A DNA stretch of 33,531 bases from an uncultured Bacteroidaceae bacterium. GTDB lineage: Bacteria; Bacteroidota; Bacteroidia; Bacteroidales; Bacteroidaceae. This document shows positions 7,375-13,829 of the stretch, in pieces. Both the position numbers and the translations under genes were made by a program. The stretch lies in the NCBI GenBank assembly GCA_905233765.1, contig CAJOCU010000023.1, forward strand, positions 1 through 33,531. The letters are read 5' to 3'. Each line of letters begins with the position of its first letter. Position 1 is the first letter of the stretch. The notes under the pieces were generated by a model that saw only the letters and a program-made list of their open reading frames with translations, made no database searches and had not been told where the DNA came from.

Positions 7375-9432
7375 ATGAAACACATCCTTTCGCTTGCAGC
7401 AGCACTGCTTCTTGCCGCAACCCCCATCAGCGCCGAATCCATGCGCGAGTTCCGCGTCACCTCGCCCAACGGGCTCACTTACCTCAACTTCGCCCTCCGC
7501 GACGGCCACGCTACCTACGCAGTGGGCATTCGGCAGATCTACATCAGAGGCTTTGCTGATGCTGCCGTCCACGACACCATCGACGTGCCCCTGCTTGACC
7601 CCTCACCCCTTGGCCTCAAGACCAGCATCGGCACATGGAACGAAGGCCTGCAGGTGGCATCCTATGCTGAAGGCCAGAACCCACACGTCAAGGAATACAC
7701 CCTGCGCCAGGGCAAGCAAAGCCACATCCGCTACGAATGGAACCAGCGCACCGTCACCCTACAGAACCCCGATGGCAAGAAGTTGATCATCGAGTTCCAC
7801 GTCTCCAACAACAACATCGCCTTCCGCTACACCATTCCGCAGCAAGGCTCCGACCGCGCCGTGGTCGTCAAGCAGGAGCTGACCGGCTTTGACCTCGTCA
7901 GTAACACCGCAGCCTTCATCTGTCCACAGAGCAATGCCATGGTAGGCTGGGAGCGCACCAAACCCAGCTACGAAGAATACTACATCTGGGACCAGCCAGC
8001 TACCACCAAGAGCCAGTACGGCAACGGCTGGACCTTCCCCTGCCTCTTCCGCATCCCTAGCGGCCATGGCGACCGATGGATGCTCATCTCCGAGACGGGC
8101 GTGAGCGGCGACTATTGCGCCAGCCACCTCAGCGACGCCACACCCAGCGGCCTGATGACCATCGCCTTCCCACTGGAAGGTGAGAACAACGGGTTCGGAA
8201 CCACCAGCGCACAGTTCGGATTGGCCGGCGACGGCGCCTCGCCACACGAGGCCAACACTGGCCACACACCCTGGCGCACCATCACCGTGGGACAGACACT
8301 CAAGCCCATCGTAGAGACAACCATCCCATGGGATGTCGTAGAGCCACTCTACGAGCCCAGCATCGACTACCAAGGCTCGCGCAACACATGGTCGTGGATC
8401 CTATGGCAGGATGCCAGCATCAACTACAACGACCAGGTTGCCTTCATCGACCTCGCCGCAGAACTCGGCTGGGAAGGCTGCCTCATCGACGGCGGCTGGT
8501 ACAAGAACATCGGACGCCAAGGCATGGAAAGCCTCTTCGACTACTGTAAAGAGAAAGGCGTGCGCCCCTGGGTCTGGTACAACAGCAACGGCGGCTGGAA
8601 CAACGCCCCGCAGTGCGCCCGCCAATGTATGCATAACCCCATCGCCCGCAAGAAGGAACTGAAATGGCTGCGCGACGGTGGTGTCGCAGGCATCAAAGTC
8701 GATTTCTTCGGAGGTGATAAGCAGGAAACCATGCGACTCTATGAAGCGATTCTCTCCGACGCCAACGACTACGGCATCCAAGTCATCTTCCACGGCTGCA
8801 CAATCCCACGCGGCTGGGAGCGGATGTACCCCAACTACTGCAGCAGCGAGGCTGTCCTCGCCAGCGAGAACCTCTACTTCGGTCAGGACTTCTGCGACAT
8901 GGAAGCACGCCACGCCTGCCTCCATCCCTTCGTGCGCAATGCCGTGGGCTCCATGGAGTACGGCGGCACCGTCCTACAGAAACGCCTCCACCGCGAACCC
9001 GACAAGGGCAACACACGTCGCACCTCCGACGTCTTCGAGCTCGCCACCGCCATCGCCTTCCAGAGCAGCGGTCAGAACTTCGCCCTCACCCCACGCAACC
9101 TCACCGAACAGCCCAAGTTCGAGATTGACTTCATGAAACAAATCCCCACCACATGGGACGAGACCTGCCTCATCGACGGCTACCCCGGTCAGTACATCGT
9201 CCTGGCACGTCGCCATGCCGACCGCTGGTACATCGCCGCCATGAATGCCACGCAGCAGTCCATTACCCTCAACTACAACCTCAACGTGCTTGAAGGCTTC
9301 TCTGCCGAGAAGGCCACCCTCCTCACCGACGGCCCCAAAGGTCTCACACCACAGCAGTCACCCCTCAAGCCCGACAAGAAAGGACGCGTCACACTGAAGC
9401 TCCTACCCCAGTGCGCGGCCGTCATCTACTAA
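7375..9432 (+). CDS. Glycoside hydrolase family 97, probably retaining alpha-galactosidase type
   Basis: 685 residues; signal peptide about 1-20 (MKHILSLAAALLLAATPISA). An N-terminal beta-super-sandwich (about 21-320) is followed by a TIM barrel with GWEGCLIDGGWY (366-376), GVRPWVWYNSN, and GIKVDFFGGDKQ (439-450). In GH97 an Asp in the KVDF position is the nucleophile of retaining members (Bacteroides alpha-galactosidase type), whereas inverting SusB-like alpha-glucosidases lack it; here it is Asp443. Glu492 or Glu498 (SEAVLASEN) is the likely acid/base. It would act on alpha-linked galactose in the periplasm. Together with the lyase 48 nt upstream it fits pectin side-chain removal. The operon ends at the hairpin at 9437-9468. 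Confidence 0.9.
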   Translation: MKHILSLAAALLLAATPISAESMREFRVTSPNGLTYLNFALRDGHATYAVGIRQIYIRGFADAAVHDTIDVPLLDPSPLGLKTSIGTWNEGLQVASYAEGQNPHVKEYTLRQGKQSHIRYEWNQRTVTLQNPDGKKLIIEFHVSNNNIAFRYTIPQQGSDRAVVVKQELTGFDLVSNTAAFICPQSNAMVGWERTKPSYEEYYIWDQPATTKSQYGNGWTFPCLFRIPSGHGDRWMLISETGVSGDYCASHLSDATPSGLMTIAFPLEGENNGFGTTSAQFGLAGDGASPHEANTGHTPWRTITVGQTLKPIVETTIPWDVVEPLYEPSIDYQGSRNTWSWILWQDASINYNDQVAFIDLAAELGWEGCLIDGGWYKNIGRQGMESLFDYCKEKGVRPWVWYNSNGGWNNAPQCARQCMHNPIARKKELKWLRDGGVAGIKVDFFGGDKQETMRLYEAILSDANDYGIQVIFHGCTIPRGWERMYPNYCSSEAVLASENLYFGQDFCDMEARHACLHPFVRNAVGSMEYGGTVLQKRLHREPDKGNTRRTSDVFELATAIAFQSSGQNFALTPRNLTEQPKFEIDFMKQIPTTWDETCLIDGYPGQYIVLARRHADRWYIAAMNATQQSITLNYNLNVLEGFSAEKATLLTDGPKGLTPQQSPLKPDKKGRVTLKLLPQCAAVIY

Positions 9433-9436
9433 AGCA

Positions 9437-9468
9437 AAAGACCGTCAGGACAACCCTGGCGGTCTTTT
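9437..9468. terminator. Bidirectional intrinsic terminator between GH97 and tyrA
   Basis: Arms AAAAGACCGTCAGG and CCTGGCGGTCTTTT pair over 14 positions with one G-T type mismatch around a short loop, with T-runs on both strands. It is placed 4 nt after the GH97 stop and 5 nt after the prephenate dehydrogenase stop on the other strand, so it can end both convergent transcripts. Confidence 0.88.
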
Positions 9469-9473
9469 AGGTT

Positions 9474-10250
9474 TTAACTTTCGATGTTCCGTCGAATCTT
9501 GGTAAGATAGGTCTTCATGGCCTCCTCGTCGCGGTCGTCGATGATCTGGATGAGTTCCTTGAGCTCGGAGCGGATCATCTCCACCTTGGGTTTGGTGTGG
9601 GGGTTGAAGAGGATCTCGCGCAGTAGCGTGTCGTCCTCGGAGAGCACGCCGCGGGCGATGGTCATGTGACGCTTGAAGGTAGTACCCGGCGTGTCCTGGT
9701 GTTTCATGACGGCAGAGAAGACGAAGGTGCTGACGAAGGGGATGCTGAGGGAGTAGGCCATCGTCTCGTCGTGCTCAGCGAAGGTGAGTTCCTTCAGGTG
9801 GAGACCTAGGCGCGTGTAGAGGTCGCGGAAGAAGATACGGCCCATGTAGTCGCCCTCGTTGATGAGGATGGCGTTCTCGCTACTGAGCTGGCCGAGGTTG
9901 GCGAAGGTGGGACCGAACATGGGGTGCGACGAGACATAGCGGAAGCCAGTGCTCTCGTAGTACTCCTTGAAACCGGTCTTGACGCTGCTGATGTCAGAGA
10001 GCACGCAGTCCTTGCCCAAGTGCGGCAGCAGCTCGTCGAAGACCTGCAGCGTGTATTTCAGCGACACGGCGTTGATGACGAATTCGGGGTTGAAGGCATC
10101 CACCTCGTCCAAGGAGGTGAAGCGCTGGGTGTTGTAGAGGAAGCGCAGGCGCTGCGGGTCGTTGTCATACACCGCCACTTCGTGGTCAAAGCTAAGCAGG
10201 TCCGTAAAGAACGACCCCATCTTGCCGGCGCCAAGGATTAGGATTCGCAT
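9474..10250 (-). CDS. tyrA: Prephenate dehydrogenase
   Basis: 258 residues from the start at 10250 (MRILILGAGKMGSFF). The N-terminal GAGKMG is the Rossmann NAD(P)-binding motif; SDISSVKTGF and SSHPMFGPT are the conserved prephenate dehydrogenase blocks, with the His in SSHPMFGP as catalytic base. It oxidatively decarboxylates prephenate to 4-hydroxyphenylpyruvate, the Tyr branch. A longer frame to 10274 would begin inside the GC-rich repeat at 10261 (M-G-V-G-L-L), so 10250 is chosen. It is the last gene of the Phe/Tyr cluster. No ACT domain is seen. Arogenate specificity cannot be excluded. Confidence 0.9.
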   Translation of the reverse strand: MRILILGAGKMGSFFTDLLSFDHEVAVYDNDPQRLRFLYNTQRFTSLDEVDAFNPEFVINAVSLKYTLQVFDELLPHLGKDCVLSDISSVKTGFKEYYESTGFRYVSSHPMFGPTFANLGQLSSENAILINEGDYMGRIFFRDLYTRLGLHLKELTFAEHDETMAYSLSIPFVSTFVFSAVMKHQDTPGTTFKRHMTIARGVLSEDDTLLREILFNPHTKPKVEMIRSELKELIQIIDDRDEEAMKTYLTKIRRNIES

Positions 10251-10260
10251 AATACGAAGA

Positions 10261-10297
10261 AGACCCACCCCCAACCCCTCCCGTCAGGGAAGGGAGT
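10261..10297. repeat. GC-rich dispersed element, copy B
   Basis: GACCCACCCCCAACCCCTCC followed by CGTCAGGGAAGGGAG. It lies in the gap between aroG/Q and tyrA, facing the opposite way to the copy at 10357-10410, so the two could form a long stem around about 60 nt. It is 11 nt from the tyrA start and therefore in its mRNA leader. Confidence 0.75.
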
Positions 10298-10356
10298 AGC
10301 TAGCGCGAAGGGAGCTATAGGGTCATTTTCTAAGGTTTGTATTTTTATTGACTCTC

Positions 10357-10410
10357 CGCAGGCCCCTCCCAGACGGGAGGGGTGCCCTACAGGGCGGGGT
10401 GGGTCTTTTT
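10357..10410. repeat. GC-rich dispersed element, copy C
   Basis: Reads CCGCAGGCCCCTCCCAGACG, GGAGGGGTGCCCTACAGGGC, GGGGTGGGTC, then TTTT. Read on the minus strand it nearly matches copy A at 416-477 (GACCCACCCCGCCC, GGGCACCCCTCCCGT, GGAGGGGCC). Its end touches the stop codon of the DAHP synthase gene. It may serve as a 3' hairpin of that gene. Confidence 0.8.
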
Positions 10411-11476
10411 ATTTATTAATAATCTCTATCTGCTGTCTGACGCTCTCTTCGTGGATATGCTCGTAGATGTCGCGGACGAAGTCGGGGCTCATGCCGCAGA
10501 GGGCACCCTGAGCTCCGCGTTTATCGAGAATCTCGCTATAACGGGTGGTCTGCACGACGGTCATGTTGTGAAGCTTCTTGTACTCCGCGATCTCGCGACT
10601 CACACGCATACGCTTGGTGAGCAGGTCCATGAGTTGGTTGTCGAGTTCATCGATCTGCTTGCGCAGCTGGGTGATGCTCTCGGTAGCCTCCACGCTGTCG
10701 CGAATGACGAGGCGGTCGAGGATGAAGTCAAGCACCTCGGGCAGCACCTGCTGCTTGGCATCGCTCCACGCACAGTCGGGGTTGCAGTGGCTCTCGATCA
10801 TCAGGCCGTCGAAGCCCAGGTCCATGGCTTGCTGTGCGAGCGGTGCGATGAGGTCGCGACGACCACCCATGTGCGAAGGATCGCAGATGAGGGGCAGCGC
10901 AGGGAAGCGACGCTTAAGCTCAATGGGCAGGTGCCACATCGGCGGGTTGCGATAGAGCTTGCTATCGACGCTGGAGAAACCGCGATGGATGGCGCCGAGG
11001 CGCGTGATGCCTGCGCTGTTGATGCGTAAGAGCGCACCCGTCCACAGCTCGATGTCTGGGTTCACGGGGTTCTTGACAAAGACAGGAACATCTGTTCCTT
11101 TCAGGGCTTCGGCGATGGCCTGCACAGAGAAAGGATTGGCACTGGTGCGCGCTCCTATCCACAGGATATCAATGCCGGCGTTCAGCGCTGCCTCTACATG
11201 CTCGGGCGTTGCCACCTCGGTGGCGGTGAGCATACCGGTCTCGGCTTTCACGCGCTGCATCCAGGGCAAAGCCTCCACGCCGACGCCCTCGAAGCCGCCT
11301 GGCTTCGTGCGAGGTTTCCATACGCCGGCACGGAATATTTTCACGCCGTTGCTGGACAGCAGCTTGGCCGTGTCCATCACTTGTTCCTCGGTCTCTGCAG
11401 AGCACGGGCCCGCAATCACCAGCGGCCGTTTCTGTTCAATGCCCGGAAGGGCAAGGGGGGAAATTTCTAAGTCCAT
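10409..11476 (-). CDS. Bifunctional DAHP synthase / chorismate mutase
   Basis: 355 residues. Residues about 1-260 are a KDSA-like class I 3-deoxy-7-phosphoheptulonate synthase (VIAGPCSAETEEQ 20-32, FRAGVWKPRTKPGGFEG 48-64, ICDPSHMGGRRD 197-208). Residues about 265-350 are an AroQ-type chorismate mutase (ITQLRKQIDELDNQLMDLLTKRM, with the paired Arg/Lys and the long helix, then EVYE-like C-terminal helix DIYEHIHEESVRQQ). It catalyses the first step of the shikimate route and the conversion of chorismate to prephenate; the fusion is typical of Bacteroidota and often mediates feedback control of the synthase through the mutase domain. It sits between the aminotransferase and tyrA in the Phe/Tyr cluster. 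Confidence 0.93.
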   Translation of the reverse strand: MDLEISPLALPGIEQKRPLVIAGPCSAETEEQVMDTAKLLSSNGVKIFRAGVWKPRTKPGGFEGVGVEALPWMQRVKAETGMLTATEVATPEHVEAALNAGIDILWIGARTSANPFSVQAIAEALKGTDVPVFVKNPVNPDIELWTGALLRINSAGITRLGAIHRGFSSVDSKLYRNPPMWHLPIELKRRFPALPLICDPSHMGGRRDLIAPLAQQAMDLGFDGLMIESHCNPDCAWSDAKQQVLPEVLDFILDRLVIRDSVEATESITQLRKQIDELDNQLMDLLTKRMRVSREIAEYKKLHNMTVVQTTRYSEILDKRGAQGALCGMSPDFVRDIYEHIHEESVRQQIEIINK

Positions 11477-11486
11477 TTATCTTTAG

Positions 11487-11587
11487 TTGAATGTTTAATG
11501 TTTAAAGTTTAATGAGGATTGCTTTGCTACTCGTGAAGTCTTCCGTCTAAGGTGTTTACATTAAACATTAAACCTTAAACTTTAAAC
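11487..11587. repeat. AT-rich inverted repeat pair (TTTAAAGTTTAATG type)
   Basis: The left arm, 11487-11514, consists of TTGAATGTTTAATG, TTTAAAGTTTAATG; the right arm, 11559-11587, is CATTAAACATTAAACC, TTAAACTTTAAAC, essentially the reverse complement. They flank about 45 nt of ordinary sequence in the gap between the aminotransferase and DAHP synthase genes. The right arm supplies the last codons (F-K-V-stop) of the aminotransferase. A related single copy is at 32159-32184. Confidence 0.65.
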
Positions 11588-12759
11588 TGCTCGCGAATGC
11601 GAGCCAGCGCCTCCCTCATCAGCTCGTCCTTGGCGCACAGCGAGATACGGATGTAGCGATTGCCGTTAGAGCCGAAGATGAAGCCGGGGGTGATGAAGAC
11701 GCGAGCTTCATGCAGCACACGCTCTGTGAGGTCCTCGACATTCTCGTAGCTGTCGGGGATGCGGCCCCAGAGGAACATTCCCGTCTGGTCAGGATCGAAG
11801 GTGCAACCAAGCGCCTCCATAATCTCCTCGGCGATGGCACGGCGGCTGCCGTAGGTGCGGACATTGGCCTCGTGGTGCCACTCTTCGGTGGTGTTCGTGA
11901 GAGCATCGGCGGCGGCGAGCTGGATGGCACGGAAGGTGCCGTTCTCCACATTCGTCTTTACCTTCAGGATCCACTGGATGAACTGTGCGTTCGAGCAGAG
12001 CATAGCCACACGCCAGCCCGGCATATTATGGCTCTTGGACAGCGAGTTGAACTCGATACAGCACTCCTTAGCGCCGGGGATTTGGAGGATAGAGAGGAAT
12101 TCCCCCTCATTTAATATAAAGGAATAGGGATTGTCGTTGACGATGACGATGCCGTGTTTCTTGGCGAAGGCGACGAGGCGCTCATAGGTCTCGCGACGTG
12201 CACGCGCGCCGGTCGGCATGTGGGGATAGTTGGTCCACATCAGCTTCACGCGGCTGAGGTCCATGGCCTCCAACTGCTCAAAGTCGGGTTGCCAACCGCC
12301 CTCTTCCGTAAGGTCGTAGTTCACGACCTCAGCGCCCAGAAGTTTGGAGAGCGAGGTGTAGGTGGGGTAGCCGGGGTTAGGCACGAGTACAGTGTCGCCA
12401 GGGTTCACAAAGGCCAGTGTGGCGTGGAGGATACCTTCCTTGGAGCCGATGAGCGGTTGCACCTCAGAGGCGGGGTCGAGCTCTACGCCGTACCACCGCT
12501 TGTAGAAGTCGGCCATGGCCTTGCGCAGTTCGGGGATACCGATGGTGGGCTGGTAGCCGTGGGCGTTGGCCTTGCGGGCTTCCTGACAGAGCACGTCGAT
12601 GGTATGCTCCGAGGGCGGCATATCGGGACTTCCGATGGCGAGCGAGATGATGTCCTTACCTTCGGCGTTCAGGCGGGCCACCTCCTTCAGTTTGCGCGAG
12701 AAGTAGTATTCCTGGACGCTTGCGAGGCGGTCGGCAGGTTTAAATGTGTTCTTTTCCAT
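11575..12759 (-). CDS. PLP-dependent aminotransferase (class I/II), probably aromatic
   Basis: 394 residues, fold-type I. Visible blocks: SLAIGSPDMPPSEHT near the N-terminus, VPNPGYPTYTS, the Asn/Tyr pair in IVNDNPYSF, the PLP-lysine motif FNSLSKSHNMPGWRVAMLCSN, and a C-terminal RYIRISLCAKDELMREAL with the carboxylate-binding Arg. The first codons overlap the 3' end of pheA by 20 nt, which implies translational coupling. Position between prephenate dehydratase and DAHP synthase suggests that it transaminates phenylpyruvate and 4-hydroxyphenylpyruvate to Phe and Tyr; an LL-diaminopimelate-type or general aspartate role cannot be excluded from sequence alone. Confidence 0.87.
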   Translation of the reverse strand: MEKNTFKPADRLASVQEYYFSRKLKEVARLNAEGKDIISLAIGSPDMPPSEHTIDVLCQEARKANAHGYQPTIGIPELRKAMADFYKRWYGVELDPASEVQPLIGSKEGILHATLAFVNPGDTVLVPNPGYPTYTSLSKLLGAEVVNYDLTEEGGWQPDFEQLEAMDLSRVKLMWTNYPHMPTGARARRETYERLVAFAKKHGIVIVNDNPYSFILNEGEFLSILQIPGAKECCIEFNSLSKSHNMPGWRVAMLCSNAQFIQWILKVKTNVENGTFRAIQLAAADALTNTTEEWHHEANVRTYGSRRAIAEEIMEALGCTFDPDQTGMFLWGRIPDSYENVEDLTERVLHEARVFITPGFIFGSNGNRYIRISLCAKDELMREALARIREQFKV

Positions 12760-13582
12760 GTTTGTATTCTCCTAGAATTTTGAAATCTGACGTAAGGGGG
12801 CGTATGGCATCAACACCCTGACTGTAACGTGTATAGTCCGTAAACTGTACGTCAATGTAAAAGAGATACTCCCATTCGCGTCCGATGATCGGAAGAGACT
12901 GTATCTTCGTGAGATTCAGCTTGTAGAACGATAGTATGGAGAGTACCGATGAGAGCGAGCCCTCTTCGTGAGGCAGTGCGAAGACAATGCTGGCCTTGTC
13001 TGTCGTGCGGATATCTCTTAAGAGGTTCGTGCGAGAGGGGTCGGCAAAGACGAGGAAGCGCGTGAAATTGTGCTTGTTTGTCTCAATGCCTTCCTCCAGC
13101 ACCTTCAGACCATACATCGGGGCGAGCGCTGAAGAGCCGATGGCCGCGTGGCCGTGCATCTGGCCCTGAGCGATGGTACGGGCTGCACCAGCGGTGTCGC
13201 TGGCTTCCACCACTTTCAGGGTCTCGTGGGATGAGAGGAACTCGCGGCACTGCATCAGCGCTACAGGATGAGAGTGTACCTCGTGGATATCCGACCAGTC
13301 GTCGTCGGGCAGACAGAGGAATGAGTGCTTGATGCGCAGTTTGTGCTCTCCTACGATGGCAGCGCCAGAGTCGCGCAGCAACTCGTAGTTGTGCAGCAGC
13401 GAGCCTGCGATGGTGTTCTCGATAGCCGCCATGCCTATGACAGTCTTGTCGCGGCGCAGTTCCTCGAACAGCCGTTCGAACGACGGACAGCAGATCAGCT
13501 CGATGTCCTCGTCGCCGAAGAACTGGTGGGCGGCAATATCGTGGAAGCTGCCCTCAATGCCTTGTATTGCGATTCGTTTCAT
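12740..13582 (-). CDS. pheA: Prephenate dehydratase
   Basis: 280 residues. The catalytic domain (about 1-180) opens with RIAIQGIEGSFHDIAA and has the conserved NTIAGS block and the TRF motif in HNFTRFLVFAD. An ACT domain follows (about 190-275), with PHEEGSLSSVLSIL and LTKIQSLPIIG. It converts prephenate to phenylpyruvate. In well-studied enzymes the Phe-binding ACT motif is ESRP; here the position reads QSLP, so feedback inhibition may be altered. It is the first structural gene of the cluster, with its ATG at 13580-13582 directly after the U-tract of an attenuator hairpin, and its 3' end overlaps the aminotransferase by 20 nt. Confidence 0.93.
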   Translation of the reverse strand: MKRIAIQGIEGSFHDIAAHQFFGDEDIELICCPSFERLFEELRRDKTVIGMAAIENTIAGSLLHNYELLRDSGAAIVGEHKLRIKHSFLCLPDDDWSDIHEVHSHPVALMQCREFLSSHETLKVVEASDTAGAARTIAQGQMHGHAAIGSSALAPMYGLKVLEEGIETNKHNFTRFLVFADPSRTNLLRDIRTTDKASIVFALPHEEGSLSSVLSILSFYKLNLTKIQSLPIIGREWEYLFYIDVQFTDYTRYSQGVDAIRPLTSDFKILGEYKHGKEHI

Positions 13583-13619
13583 AAAAAAGAGAAGTCCCGC
13601 TCCTTGTGTGAAGCGGGAC
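13583..13619 (-). terminator. Attenuator (intrinsic terminator) directly before pheA
   Basis: On the minus strand GTCCCGCT (13619-13612) pairs perfectly with AGCGGGAC (13601-13594) across a 10-nt loop; the tail TTCTCTTTTTT (13593-13583) ends at the base before the pheA ATG. An 8-bp GC-rich stem with a U-tract placed before the first gene, after a short coding leader, is an attenuator rather than a terminator of an upstream gene, since the next gene upstream on this strand starts far away and ends at 13830. Confidence 0.88.
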
Positions 13620-13678
13620 CTTGTTATTTCAATCTTTCAATGTTTCGATATTGAAGTCACATGCGTCATCCGCTTCAC
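13608..13678 (-). promoter_or_regulatory. Antiterminator pairing in the pheA leader
   Basis: Minus-strand GTGAAGCGG (13678-13670), which contains the leader stop codon TGA, is exactly complementary over 9 nt to CCGCTTCAC (13616-13608), which overlaps the 5' arm and loop of the terminator. The two hairpins are mutually exclusive. A ribosome that reaches the stop would cover 13678-13670 and allow termination; one stalled on the Phe/Tyr codons would leave it free and allow read-through. The last aromatic codon (Phe14, 13692-13690) is 11 nt before the segment, about the reach of a stalled ribosome. Confidence 0.82.
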
Positions 13679-13731
13679 CTTGTTTGGGTAAAGTAAAAAT
13701 AGGAATAGACGTATGCGTTGAAGAACTTCAT
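13675..13731 (-). CDS. Phe/Tyr-rich leader peptide of the pheA operon
   Basis: ATG at 13731-13729, TGA at 13677-13675, 18 codons: MKFFNAYVYSYFYFTQTR. Four Phe and four Tyr make 8 of 18 residues, with six of them in positions 7-14 as alternating Tyr and Phe. The build recalls enterobacterial pheL and pheS leader peptides. It is the first open frame after the likely promoter at 13757-13787 and lies 93 nt upstream of pheA. The peptide itself probably has no activity; its translation would sense charged Phe and Tyr tRNAs. The mix of both amino acids suits an operon that makes both. Confidence 0.87.
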   Translation of the reverse strand: MKFFNAYVYSYFYFTQTR

Positions 13732-13756
13732 GACAATATTATGTTGTTTTGCGCTG

Positions 13757-13787
13757 CAAAGTAACACACTTTCTGCGAAACCACCAA
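13757..13787 (-). promoter_or_regulatory. Likely promoter of the pheA leader transcript
   Basis: On the minus strand TTACTTTG (13764-13757) differs from TAnnTTTG at one base; a TTG (13787-13785) lies 20 nt upstream as -33 element. The leader ATG follows 25 nt after the -7 box, giving a short 5' end before the leader peptide. Confidence 0.55.
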
Positions 13788-13829
13788 CTTTTTTATGCTT
13801 TTTCTGCGTTTGAGTGCACATTTTGTTGC

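Noticed and set aside
10251..10274. Longer start for prephenate dehydrogenase
   Set aside because: The extra residues are encoded by the GC-rich repeat; the Rossmann motif begins properly at the Met at 10250.
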